Shown here one piece after another: positions 1-8,209 of a stretch of 64,000 nucleotides of DNA (positions are counted from its first letter, which is position 1; each line of letters opens with the position of its first letter). This DNA is from Chlamydiales bacterium. GTDB lineage: Bacteria > Chlamydiota > Chlamydiia > Chlamydiales > Rhabdochlamydiaceae. The notes below the pieces were generated by a model that saw only the letters and a list, made by a program, of their open reading frames with translations, searched no databases and was not told where the DNA came from. The stretch is from positions 62,001 to 126,000 of the forward strand of contig JACPOL010000004.1 in NCBI GenBank assembly GCA_016185065.1, read 5' to 3'. Both the position numbers and the translations under genes were made by a program.

Positions 1-852
1 GATGCAACGGTGGTTCTTCCTCCCCAGCGCCTCTATCTCGAGACGATTCGTAGAGCGAAGAAGATCACGCAAGAGATCGTAAAAAACCTTGCGATCACAG
101 GCCCCTTCAACATGCAGTTCATCGCCAAAAATAATGCGCTCCAAGTGATCGAGTGCAATGTGCGCGCATCGCGCTCATTCCCCTTCGTCTCAAAAGTTAC
201 CGACAACAATTTCATCGAGATCTCGACGCAAGTCATGATGAAGAAGCACAAGCCAAAGCACTATGAGACGCTCGAGCTCTCCTACGTTGGCGTGAAGGCT
301 CCACAATTCTCCTACCAGAGGCTAAAAGGTGCAGACCCGGTCGCGCACGTGGAGATGGCCTCTACCGGGGAGGTCGCATGCCTGGGAGGAGATCTCCTCG
401 AGGCCTTCTTCAGCTCCTGGCTTGCAACAGATCAGAAGACTCCGAAGAAGCGGCTACTCGTCAGCATCGGCGGAGATAAGAAGGTGAAGCTACTCGATCA
501 GCTCAGAATACTAGAGGAGAAGGGGTGGGAGCTCTATGCGACGGAGGGAACCCACGACTACCTCTCGAAACATGGCATCGCCTCGATCTGCCTTTATAAA
601 GCGAGTGAGAGAATCGAACCGAATGTGATGACACTGATTGCAGGAAGGGAGATCGACCTGATCATCAACATCCCTCGCACGACAGGGACCAACCATCGCA
701 CCGATGGGTATAAGATCCGCAGGCTCTCCATCGACCATCATCTCCCTCTGATTACCAACCTGCAGATCGCACAGATCTTCCTCCAGTGCTTGGGAGAGTT
801 AAACCCTGAAAAAATCCCCGTGAGATCCTGGAGAGAGTACCTTGAGTTGTAA
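1..852 (+). CDS. carB: Carbamoyl-phosphate synthase large subunit, C-terminal part (5' cut by window edge)
   Basis: The reading frame is open from base 1, so only the last ~283 residues are present: the end of the second ATP-grasp domain and the MGS-like allosteric domain. The enzyme makes carbamoyl phosphate for pyrimidines and arginine. The motif VIECNVRASRSFPFVSK and the later GADPVAHVEMASTGEVACLG are the forms known from eukaryotic CAD/CPS proteins; typical bacterial CarB has LIEVNPRAARTVPFVSK. The MGS-like part starts near LLVSIGGDKKVKLLDQ. The stop overlaps a possible TTG start of the next gene. Assignment is firm; the eukaryote-like affinity is judged from remembered family motifs. Confidence 0.93.
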   Translation, partial: DATVVLPPQRLYLETIRRAKKITQEIVKNLAITGPFNMQFIAKNNALQVIECNVRASRSFPFVSKVTDNNFIEISTQVMMKKHKPKHYETLELSYVGVKAPQFSYQRLKGADPVAHVEMASTGEVACLGGDLLEAFFSSWLATDQKTPKKRLLVSIGGDKKVKLLDQLRILEEKGWELYATEGTHDYLSKHGIASICLYKASERIEPNVMTLIAGREIDLIINIPRTTGTNHRTDGYKIRRLSIDHHLPLITNLQIAQIFLQCLGELNPEKIPVRSWREYLEL

Positions 853-1945
853 GACAGGCTTTAAGAACTCTGTGATTAAAGCTCTCTCCTCCTGTTTCAA
901 GGGGAAGAAGAGAGCTCCTGCGGATGAGCGCCGCTTTCTTGTCGTGAGCACGACGGGTCTCGGAGACACTCTCTGGGGAGTTCCCGCCATCCGTGCGCTG
1001 CGTCAGAACTTTCCTGGCGCCTACATCGCAGTGCTCACAAGTCCTGTCGGAGGCGAGCTTCTCAAAAACAACCGGATGATCAACGAGCTCTTCGTGCTGA
1101 AAAAGCCGCACCTCTTCTCGATCCTCTCCCACTTTTTCCAGCTGCGAAAGCGCAAGATCGAGACGATCCTACTCTTTCACGCCTCTCAGCGCATCGTCTT
1201 CCCCTTCTGTGCTTTTTTAAATCCGCACGAGCTAATTGGAACCCGCGGAATTAACAAGGGGCTCGATATCCTATTCTCTAAAACGCTTGAAAATATACCT
1301 ATCCACGAAGTTGAACGGCGCCTAAAAATCGTGAAGGAGACTGGAGCTGAGATCCTGGATCCCTCTCTGGAGTTCACACTCTCACCCGAGGATGAGAAGC
1401 GCGCCGAACGTTTTTTAAAAGAGAAGCAGATCTCTCCCATACTGCCACTGGTCGGTATTCACCCCGGCTCAAAAGATGAGTTTAAGAGGTGGCCCGAAGA
1501 GCACTTCATCGAAGTGGGAAATCGGCTCGTGAACCATCTTGGCTGCCAAGTTGTTGTCACGGGAAACAGATCTGAAAAAGAGCTAGTTGAGCGTATCGCC
1601 TCTAAAATCCGAGGCGCCGTCGCTATGACAGGTGAGCTCGGTTTGGGTCCGCTGGCAGCTCTCATCGGAAGGTTCTCTCTGATGCTCAGCAACGACACTG
1701 GCCCCATGCATATCGCGTTTGCGATGAAGACGCCAACTGTTGCGCTCTTTGCTCCTACAGATCCAAAACTCTGCGGCCCCTACTACGCTCCGAGAAGCGT
1801 TCCTATCTACAAAAAGCGCACCTGCACCCCGTGTCTGCGCAAAAAGTGCGCCGCCCCTTTTTGCCTCTTGCAAATCTCTCCGCAGGAAGTTTACGATGCG
1901 GCACTCACTCTCTTTTATCAGGCAGGAGCCGAAAAGCATGTCTAA
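842..1945 (+). CDS. Heptosyltransferase family (GT9) glycosyltransferase
   Basis: GT9-type glycosyltransferase, expected to add heptose or a related sugar to the LPS core from an ADP-sugar donor. N-terminal Rossmann part STTGLGDTLWGVPAIRALR and C-terminal HPGSKDEFKRWPEEHF and LSNDTGPMHIAFAMKTPTVALF are hallmarks of WaaC/WaaF/WaaQ-like enzymes. A Cys-rich stretch (TCTPCLRKKCAAPFC) lies near the C-terminus. The frame can start at TTG 842 or GTG 872; the latter avoids overlap with carB. The gene overlaps pyrB by 8 bp, so an LPS gene sits inside a pyrimidine operon. Acceptor unknown. Confidence 0.85.
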   Translation: MSCKTGFKNSVIKALSSCFKGKKRAPADERRFLVVSTTGLGDTLWGVPAIRALRQNFPGAYIAVLTSPVGGELLKNNRMINELFVLKKPHLFSILSHFFQLRKRKIETILLFHASQRIVFPFCAFLNPHELIGTRGINKGLDILFSKTLENIPIHEVERRLKIVKETGAEILDPSLEFTLSPEDEKRAERFLKEKQISPILPLVGIHPGSKDEFKRWPEEHFIEVGNRLVNHLGCQVVVTGNRSEKELVERIASKIRGAVAMTGELGLGPLAALIGRFSLMLSNDTGPMHIAFAMKTPTVALFAPTDPKLCGPYYAPRSVPIYKKRTCTPCLRKKCAAPFCLLQISPQEVYDAALTLFYQAGAEKHV

Positions 1946-2870
1946 AAAGAAAAGCACTCAAACTCTTGAGAATCGCAGTCTGATCTCCATTGCCGATCTC
2001 TCCAAAGAGGAGATTGAAAAGCTGCTTAAATCGGCTGCGCAGTTCAAGAAGAGTCCTCCCAAAAATCTGCTTCAAGGCCAGATTCTCGCAAGCTGCTTTT
2101 TCGAGCCTTCAACACGCACGCGCCTCTCATTTGAAGCTGCGATGCTAAAACTCGGTGGCCAGGTAATCGGCTTCTCCGATGCCAGTTCGACATCGATGAA
2201 AAAAGGCGAATCTCTAAGCGATTCGATGAAGATCATCGGAGGGCTCTCCGACCTAATCGTGATTCGCCATCCGATGGAGGGAGCAGCTCGCCTTGCAAGC
2301 CAATCGACAACAAAGCCCGTCATCAATGCGGGCGATGGCGCAAACCAGCACCCCACCCAGACGCTGCTCGACCTCTTCTCGATCAAAGAGTGCCAAGGAA
2401 GACTGGAAGGGTTAAATGTCGCCATCGTGGGCGATCTAAAATATGGCAGGACGGTCCACTCTCTCGCTTACGCGGCAGCGCTCTTCGACATGCGCCTCTA
2501 CTTCGTCTCACCGGAAGAGCTTACGCTTCCTGAAACAGTCTTGCAGCAACTGAGAAAGATGCGAGGAAAGTTCTCCTTCCACCACACGATCGAAGAGGTC
2601 ATAGGAAAGGTAGACATTCTCTACATGACAAGGCTTCAGAAAGAGCGGTTTGACGAATCGGTCTACGAGAAGGTGAAAGAGAGCTACATTCTGAAAGAGG
2701 CTCTTCTTAAAAAGGCGCAGAAGCATCTAAAGGTGCTGCATCCTCTTCCACGCGTGAACGAGATCGAAATCTCAATCGATAAAACTCCATACGCCTACTA
2801 CTTTCAGCAAGCGGAAAATGGGCTCTTTGTACGCCAAGCTCTTTTAGCTCACATCCTGGGCAAGAAATAG
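1938..2870 (+). CDS. pyrB: Aspartate carbamoyltransferase catalytic subunit
   Basis: Condenses carbamoyl phosphate with aspartate. About 310 residues, normal length. Carbamoyl-phosphate motif PSTRTRLSFEAAMLKLGG, the HPTQTLLDLF segment and the C-terminal HPLPRVNEI and FVRQALLAHIL are all present. The ATG at 1938 was chosen because a more upstream start would lie wholly inside the heptosyltransferase gene. It is followed 11 bp later by pyrI, so an E. coli-type PyrB-PyrI holoenzyme is expected. Confidence 0.96.
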   Translation: MSKKKSTQTLENRSLISIADLSKEEIEKLLKSAAQFKKSPPKNLLQGQILASCFFEPSTRTRLSFEAAMLKLGGQVIGFSDASSTSMKKGESLSDSMKIIGGLSDLIVIRHPMEGAARLASQSTTKPVINAGDGANQHPTQTLLDLFSIKECQGRLEGLNVAIVGDLKYGRTVHSLAYAAALFDMRLYFVSPEELTLPETVLQQLRKMRGKFSFHHTIEEVIGKVDILYMTRLQKERFDESVYEKVKESYILKEALLKKAQKHLKVLHPLPRVNEIEISIDKTPYAYYFQQAENGLFVRQALLAHILGKK

Positions 2871-2881
2871 GGGATAGCTTC

Positions 2882-3343
2882 ATGGAAAAAAAAGTCTCTG
2901 TATCAGCAATTCGCGATGGCACAGTGATCGACCACATCACTCAGGGATCTGCACTCATCATCATCCGCCTGCTTAAACTACCGCGCGATCAGAATCGCGT
3001 GACTGTAGGGTTGAACCTCTCTTCTCGATCCATGGGATTTAAGGATCTAATCAAGATAGAGAACTGCTTTCTGACAGAGAAAGAAGCCAATGACATCGCC
3101 GTCTTTGCACCTGAGGCGACACTCAGCATCATCCGCGATTATAAAGTTCAGCAGAAGATGAAAGCGCGCCTACCAGACGTTCTCGAAAACATTCTCGTCT
3201 GTGCAAACCCCTGCTGCATCACGCGCAAAGAGCCCGTAAACACTCTTTTCTATGTTGAAGAATTCAAACAGAAGATCTTCCTGCGCTGCGGCTTCTGTGA
3301 AAAACTTTTTGAACGCAGTGAAATTCGGGATTACAAGACGTGA
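2882..3343 (+). CDS. pyrI: Aspartate carbamoyltransferase regulatory subunit
   Basis: 153 residues, the usual PyrI length. It binds nucleotide effectors and holds the catalytic trimers together through a zinc site. The zinc ligands are visible: CANPCC (C-x4-C) and CGFC (C-x2-C) about 24 residues later. N-terminal allosteric segment VSAIRDGTVIDHITQGSAL matches the family. The TGA stop overlaps the GTG start of pyrC (GTGA), implying translational coupling. A regulated ATCase is unusual in a host-dependent bacterium. Confidence 0.96.
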   Translation: MEKKVSVSAIRDGTVIDHITQGSALIIIRLLKLPRDQNRVTVGLNLSSRSMGFKDLIKIENCFLTEKEANDIAVFAPEATLSIIRDYKVQQKMKARLPDVLENILVCANPCCITRKEPVNTLFYVEEFKQKIFLRCGFCEKLFERSEIRDYKT

Positions 3344-4557
3344 TTGAGATTAAAAATGCACGCACGATAGACGGTAAAACTATCGACAAGCAGATCCCCT
3401 CCTCTGAACATCGAGTCATCGATGCCAGCGGGCTCACTCTTTTTCCAGGACTTATCGATCCACATGTACACTTCCGCACCCCAGGCCTCGAACACAAAGA
3501 GAACTGGATGAGCGGAGCAAGAGCTGCGATCCGCGGCGGCATCACCACCGTGTTCGATATGCCCAATACGCAGCCTCCTACAACGACAAGAGAGCGTCTG
3601 CTCGAAAAAAAACAGCTGATCGACAAGCAGCTTCAAGAGGTCGATATCCCCCTGCGCTATCAACTCTATTTTGGCGCGGATAAGAACCATTTTGATGAGA
3701 TCCACAAGTGCAAGCCCGATATCGTCGCAATTAAAGTTTTCATGGGCTCATCAACTGGAGAGCTGCTTATGGATGACGATAGCAGCCTGCATGCGATATT
3801 CAGTCTCGCAAAAAGCCTCGATCTCATGGTTGCAGTCCACGCTGAAGATGAGGCGCTCATCCACCAGCGGAAAGAGCTCTTTGTTGGGCAGACTGCACCC
3901 GAGACGCACTCAAAGCTCCGAAGCCGAGATGTGGCAATCAGAGCCACCCAGCACGCAATCGCCCTCGCTCAGCTCTACCACACACGCCTCTACATCCTTC
4001 ACGTGAGCACAAAGGAGGAGGTCGAGCTGATTGCTCAAGCAAAGAAAGAGAAGGTAAACGTCTTTGCAGAGACGACACCTCACCACCTCTTCCTCACAGA
4101 AGAGAGCTACAAGAAGTTTGGCACTAAAGTTCAGATGAATCCTCCAATTCGCACGCAAGAGGATTGTGAAGGCCTCTGGAGAGGGATTCTGCAGGGAGCA
4201 ATCGACACCATCGGCTCCGATCACGCCCCTCATACTTTAGAAGAGAAGAGCAAGCCTTATGGCCTGGCACCTTCTGGCATTCCCGGTATCGAGACGACCC
4301 TGCCCCTTCTCTTAGATGCTCACCACAAGGGGCGTCTTTCGCTTCCTCAGATCGTCCGCCTCATGCGGGAGCGCATCCTCGAGATCTTCCGCCTCCCCTC
4401 GAATGACGATTTTGTTCTTGTCGATCTCGCCAAAGTAAAAACAGTTAAAGATGAAGAGCTCAAAACAAGAGCGGGCTGGTCTCCCTATGCTGGATGGGAG
4501 CTAAAGGGGTGGCCAGTATATACGATAGTCAAAGGGAGGGTTTATGAGTCGGGATAG
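3340..4557 (+). CDS. pyrC: Dihydroorotase
   Basis: Cyclises carbamoyl-aspartate to dihydroorotate. 405 residues, amidohydrolase fold. Metal ligands are seen in DPHVHFRTPG, the carboxylated Lys in IVAIKVFMGSSTGE, His in LYILHVSTKEE, and the catalytic Asp in SDHAPHT. The sequence fits the long (class I / AllB-like) dihydroorotases rather than the short E. coli PyrC. The start is GTG at 3340, set by the overlap with pyrI. The 3' end overlaps pyrD by 14 bp. Confidence 0.92.
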   Translation: MIEIKNARTIDGKTIDKQIPSSEHRVIDASGLTLFPGLIDPHVHFRTPGLEHKENWMSGARAAIRGGITTVFDMPNTQPPTTTRERLLEKKQLIDKQLQEVDIPLRYQLYFGADKNHFDEIHKCKPDIVAIKVFMGSSTGELLMDDDSSLHAIFSLAKSLDLMVAVHAEDEALIHQRKELFVGQTAPETHSKLRSRDVAIRATQHAIALAQLYHTRLYILHVSTKEEVELIAQAKKEKVNVFAETTPHHLFLTEESYKKFGTKVQMNPPIRTQEDCEGLWRGILQGAIDTIGSDHAPHTLEEKSKPYGLAPSGIPGIETTLPLLLDAHHKGRLSLPQIVRLMRERILEIFRLPSNDDFVLVDLAKVKTVKDEELKTRAGWSPYAGWELKGWPVYTIVKGRVYESG

Positions 4558-5647
4558 TTTGCCTAACTGGTATCCAGAGAATCCTCCAATTTATGACATC
4601 CACAAGACCTATTTAGATAACGCACTCCATGGCCCTTTTTTTAAAGGCGAGCCACCAGCTCGCATCTTCCCTCCTAAAAGCGAGTGGATCGATTTTCTAG
4701 ACGTAAAAATCGCCTCTCGTCTTGGAGTGCCTGCAGGACCTCTACTCACTGCAAACTGGATTAAACTCGCAGCGAATCTCGGCTTTGATGTCGTCACCTA
4801 TAAAACGATCCGCAGCAGACAGCATCCCGCGCATCCCCTTCCAAATATGATCTATGTCGATACACATGGAAGCACGAATGTAGAGGGAGAAGAGGAGAAG
4901 CGCGCCGCCCAGACAGCTCTGCTTCCCTCCGATATCGAGCAGCTTGCCGTTACAAACTCCTTTGGCATGCCATCGATGGCTCCCGACTTTTTAATGCAGG
5001 ATATCGCCCGCGCAAATAGCTATTTAAAAGCTGGCCAGGTGATGATCGTCTCTGTTGTGGGAACTCCGCGCCCAAATGAAGATTTCCGAGATGATTTCGT
5101 TCAAGCTGCCCGTTTTGCAAAAGAGGCGGGCGCTAAAATCATCGAAGCGAACTTCTCCTGTCCTAATGTCGAGAAGAGCGAAGGTTGCCTCTACATGTCT
5201 CCACAGACTGTTCTGGATATTGCAAGCGCTCTAGTTAAGGCGATTCATCCCACCCCTCTGATTCTGAAGATGGGAGTCTTTTCAAACGAAAAGCAGATGC
5301 GAGATGTCCTTATCGCCTCTGCAAAAGCAGGCGTGCGCGCTGTTGAAGGGATTAATAGTGTGAGTATGCGTGTCGTTAATGAGAAAAAAGAGCCAGCTCT
5401 GGGGCAGAGCAGGCTCACGTCAGGGATATGCGGAGGGCCCATCAGACAGGCGGCGCTCCACTTCATCAGGCAAGCGGCCCAGATTAATAAAAAAGAAAAA
5501 TTAGGGCTTACCCTCATCGGCTGCGGAGGAATCACTGCTCCAGCACATTTCGATCACTTCCTAGAAGCAGGAGCTGAAGTTGCCATGAGCGCAACCGGCA
5601 TGATGTGGGACCCCTATCTCGCCCTCAAATACCACCAATCCAGATAA
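4544..5647 (+). CDS. pyrD: Dihydroorotate dehydrogenase, class 1-like
   Basis: Oxidises dihydroorotate to orotate on FMN. 367 residues. The active-site segment EANFSCPNVEKSEG carries Cys as the likely catalytic base, the class 1 (soluble) signature; class 2 enzymes have Ser here. The FMN phosphate region GCGGI and GAEVAMSATGMMWDP are present. An N-terminal section of ~50 residues before DFLDVKIASRLGVPAGPL is longer than in standard class 1A enzymes, and no membrane segment is visible. The electron acceptor cannot be told. Last gene of the pyrBICD run. Confidence 0.88.
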   Translation: MSRDSLPNWYPENPPIYDIHKTYLDNALHGPFFKGEPPARIFPPKSEWIDFLDVKIASRLGVPAGPLLTANWIKLAANLGFDVVTYKTIRSRQHPAHPLPNMIYVDTHGSTNVEGEEEKRAAQTALLPSDIEQLAVTNSFGMPSMAPDFLMQDIARANSYLKAGQVMIVSVVGTPRPNEDFRDDFVQAARFAKEAGAKIIEANFSCPNVEKSEGCLYMSPQTVLDIASALVKAIHPTPLILKMGVFSNEKQMRDVLIASAKAGVRAVEGINSVSMRVVNEKKEPALGQSRLTSGICGGPIRQAALHFIRQAAQINKKEKLGLTLIGCGGITAPAHFDHFLEAGAEVAMSATGMMWDPYLALKYHQSR

Positions 5648-5663
5648 GAAAGAGAAGGGAAAA

Positions 5664-5798
5664 GATCGGGCACCGGCACGGGCACGCACACGTTCACGAA
5701 AGAAAAAAGTGAGAACAATCAGGAACAAAAAAAGAGAGAAAGATTCTGTATTTTTCTTTCTTTCGTGAACGAGCCCGCGTGCGTGCCCGTGCCCGATC
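5664..5798 (+). repeat. Family A palindromic element (hexamer-built hairpin), copy 1
   Basis: Imperfect inverted repeat of 135 bp between the convergent pyrD and SDR-like genes. Each arm starts at GATCG, then has five hexamers of the form NNCACG-like words, then AAAG. With A=GGCACG, B=CACACG, C=TTCACG, D=GGCACC, F=GGCTCG, the left arm reads D-A-A-B-C and the right arm (reverse complement) A-A-CACGCG-F-C. Related copies lie at 13855-13974 and 27496-27605. It could act as a bidirectional transcription stop. Confidence 0.85.
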
Positions 5799-5822
5799 TT
5801 CTTCTTGCCCCGATCTTCTATC

Positions 5823-7103
5823 TTAGTGGCGGGTGATCTTCCAGCTGTCGATCGATCTTATGAATGCTTTTGCAAGCTGAAGCAGCGCTCTGCGGTCTTC
5901 AAAGCTTTTGGAGACGATGAGGCGTGCGTGCTCTGCAATAGGAGCAGGGCCGCCCACTAGAGTCTGGCCATAGATCTCTCGCATTCCCTTTGGCTTGCGC
6001 CCTAAAAGCTCTTCGAAATCCTTCGCACAGAGAAGTTGGCTCTCTTGAGACATCTGATCCAATACTTCAAAGGCGTTCACGGAGTAGGGAGCAATCCTTC
6101 CCATTGGAAAGTGCTCTGCAATGCAGCGCGCAAACTTATAAGGAATGTGAATCACCCATCTTCTTCCATCTCTTCCAACAAGCGTGAAAAGCTCCTTTTG
6201 CGTTACAACATCAGAGCCAACCGCATTGATAATTTTAGCGAAGTCGCCATCTCGTTCAGCACCATTAAGTGCGGCGTCGTATAAGCAGTGCTCTGAAACT
6301 GGCTGTTGGAACTGATTTCCAGAGCCGAGCACAGGAACAACACGGGACGCCCAGAACTGATCTGGAGAGTAGGCGTGGCCCATATCAACCCTTCCACATG
6401 GAGTTGGATCGGGGAGAACGAGTCCGGGGCGCAGAACGGTCACGCTCCCTTTCTCGGGCTTCTTCAAGAGGATTCTCTCATCTGTCTCGTGTTTAAGACG
6501 GGCATATTCGCAGTCGGAACCCATGCCATTAACGGTTGCAGCAATAGATGAGATATGGACAAGGGAGAGCCTTTCCGCAGCCCTCTCAGCAATGTTTTTT
6601 ACTCCTTTAAAAAAAGCAACAGGGATATCTTGATTGAGCTTTTTAAGAGTTGACCCTTTAGGAGCTACTGCTCCTCCTATCAAGTTCAATGCTGTGCACT
6701 GGGAGACCTTCTCAACACCCAATTTTTTCATCCCCTCTTGCGTAGCTTTTGCAAAGTGGTCGGGATCTTCCATCTTGTTTCGCTCGACAAGAACGAACTC
6801 GAGTCCAGGAACGCTTGCAGAGAGATTCTCTTTATTGCTGGTTAGAGCAACGACGTTATAACCGCGCTCCATCAACTTAAGAATTGGGGTACGCGCAGTT
6901 GTAGCACCAGCACCCGAGACCACAGCGAGCTTCTTGGGAGATTTTGGAGTAGCAGGTTCTGATGTGCTATTCGTTACAGTGCGTAAAGCGAGTTTGGAAA
7001 TACCTTTTGGACTCCCTAACCCTCTCGGGCTTCCTAACGAGTTAGAGGATCTCGAGAAGTTCTGCGCTCTTCTGCAACTTGTTCTAGCGGCTCTCATTGA
7101 CAT
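5823..7103 (-). CDS. Extended/atypical SDR-type NAD(P)-binding protein with basic Ser/Arg-rich N-terminus
   Basis: 426 residues. A Rossmann start VVSGAGATTARTPILKLMERG near residue 61, HISSIAAT and EYARLKHETDE (atypical Tyr/Lys pair), and VTVLRPGLVLPDP place it among NmrA/complex-I-39-kDa-like atypical SDRs. Substrate unknown. The first ~58 residues are rich in R, S, G and P with almost no acidic residues, unlike a Sec signal; this could be a type III secretion signal or an organelle-type presequence, which is inference. Start ATG 7103 follows an AGG-like site. Transcribed divergently from the small gene at 7304. Confidence 0.7.
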   Translation of the reverse strand: MSMRAARTSCRRAQNFSRSSNSLGSPRGLGSPKGISKLALRTVTNSTSEPATPKSPKKLAVVSGAGATTARTPILKLMERGYNVVALTSNKENLSASVPGLEFVLVERNKMEDPDHFAKATQEGMKKLGVEKVSQCTALNLIGGAVAPKGSTLKKLNQDIPVAFFKGVKNIAERAAERLSLVHISSIAATVNGMGSDCEYARLKHETDERILLKKPEKGSVTVLRPGLVLPDPTPCGRVDMGHAYSPDQFWASRVVPVLGSGNQFQQPVSEHCLYDAALNGAERDGDFAKIINAVGSDVVTQKELFTLVGRDGRRWVIHIPYKFARCIAEHFPMGRIAPYSVNAFEVLDQMSQESQLLCAKDFEELLGRKPKGMREIYGQTLVGGPAPIAEHARLIVSKSFEDRRALLQLAKAFIRSIDSWKITRH

Positions 7104-7303
7104 AACAAACCTATTTATTTAGTATTAATATGTAAAATTATACATTATGATTAATTAATAAAAAATACTTATTTATATATCATAAAATATTTCATATTAT
7201 ACTAATAATAAACAACTTACAATAACAAAAATCCTATTTTTATTGAAATTAACCGCCTCTCATGCCATAATTGCTGAAAACAAACGAAATTTAGGTGCTT
7301 AAT
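7104..7303. other. AT-rich divergent intergenic region
   Basis: About 200 bp of very AT-rich DNA between divergent genes, markedly more AT-rich than the flanks. It must hold promoters for both genes, but no -35/-10 pair is convincing enough to mark. No repeat was seen here. Confidence 0.5.
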
Positions 7304-7561
7304 ATGGCTTACAGAGTAGCTCCACGTGCCCTTCCATACGCCCTGCTAAGAGAGGCTTACACTCAAACTCGCCAAGTTCACTCTTTTAAACCCCTAGATT
7401 TCTTTCAAAAAAAACCTTTACATTCCGAGCCTGCTGAAAAAAAACAGATCACAGTTCTATCAAAAGAGGAGCTAAAAGCTCTTTGCGATAAGAACTTTAG
7501 AGAGGCCCTTCTTAAAGCCTCCAAGCAGTTTGAACAAAAGCCCAAGACTTCGAAAAGCTAG
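7304..7561 (+). CDS. Small uncharacterised protein, basic N-terminus
   Basis: 85 residues starting at ATG 7304, preceded by TTAGGTG at good ribosome-binding distance. The N-terminus (MAYRVAPRALPYALLREAY) is basic and amphipathic; the C-terminus is charged and Lys-rich (LSKEELKALCDKNFREALLKASKQ), likely helical. No family recognised. It lies just upstream of pyrE and divergent from the SDR-like gene, whose N-terminus is also basic. Confidence 0.55.
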   Translation: MAYRVAPRALPYALLREAYTQTRQVHSFKPLDFFQKKPLHSEPAEKKQITVLSKEELKALCDKNFREALLKASKQFEQKPKTSKS

Positions 7562-7618
7562 ACCTCTTCACAATTTTCTCTAAAATCTATAATCTCGTGC
7601 TTTTACATCTGAGGCACG

Positions 7619-8209
7619 ATGAATACCCGTCAGCTAGCTCTCGCCCTTTTTGAAATTCAAGCAATAAAATTTGGCTCTTTTACGTTAAAGAGCGGCCTTG
7701 AATCTCCCATCTATCTCGACCTTCGCCTCATCATCTCCTTCCCCTCTCTTCTCAAAGAGATCTCAGAAATGATGTGGAAAAAGGCTGAAAATCTCTCTTT
7801 TGATCTGGTCTGCGGCGTGCCCTACACCGCCCTTCCCCTTGCCACTTGCCTCTCTGTTCTGCATGACGTTCCGATGATTCTGCGCCGCAAAGAGGTAAAA
7901 GAGTATGGAACAAAAAAGAGAATTGAAGGGGTCTTCGAGCAGGGACAATCCTGTCTTATTCTCGAAGATGTCATCACAACTGGAAGCAGCATCTTAGAGA
8001 CGTGCCACTCTCTTTCTGAAGAGGGGCTACAAGTAAAAGATGCCATTGTTATCGTCGATCGTCAGCAAGGAGCAAGAACTCATCTCCAAGAAAAAGGGAT
8101 CCGCACCCACTCTTTAACCACACTTTCAGAACTCGTAAACCTTCTCTACGACTCGCAAAAAATCGATCGCCAGCTCTTTCAAACAAGCATGAGTGTGCTG
8201 CAACAATGA
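7619..8209 (+). CDS. pyrE: Orotate phosphoribosyltransferase, eukaryotic UMP-synthase-like
   Basis: Adds phosphoribosyl to orotate to make OMP. 196 residues. Segments such as FGSFTLKSGLESPIYLDLR, VCGVPYTALPLAT, RRKEVKEYGTKKRIEG and the PRPP loop CLILEDVITTGSSILET match the N-terminal domain of animal UMP synthase more closely than E. coli-type PyrE. The stop overlaps pyrF by ATGA, so the two halves of the eukaryotic fusion are separate but translationally coupled genes here. Confidence 0.94.
   Translation: MNTRQLALALFEIQAIKFGSFTLKSGLESPIYLDLRLIISFPSLLKEISEMMWKKAENLSFDLVCGVPYTALPLATCLSVLHDVPMILRRKEVKEYGTKKRIEGVFEQGQSCLILEDVITTGSSILETCHSLSEEGLQVKDAIVIVDRQQGARTHLQEKGIRTHSLTTLSELVNLLYDSQKIDRQLFQTSMSVLQQ

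Noticed and set aside
752..1132. 126-codon minus-strand frame over the carB/heptosyltransferase junction
   Set aside because: Antisense to two well-supported genes; no start signal.
5664..5798. Classical Rho-independent terminator after pyrD
   Set aside because: The hairpin is far longer than a terminator stem and is a dispersed repeat; it may stop transcription, but it is better described as a repeat element.
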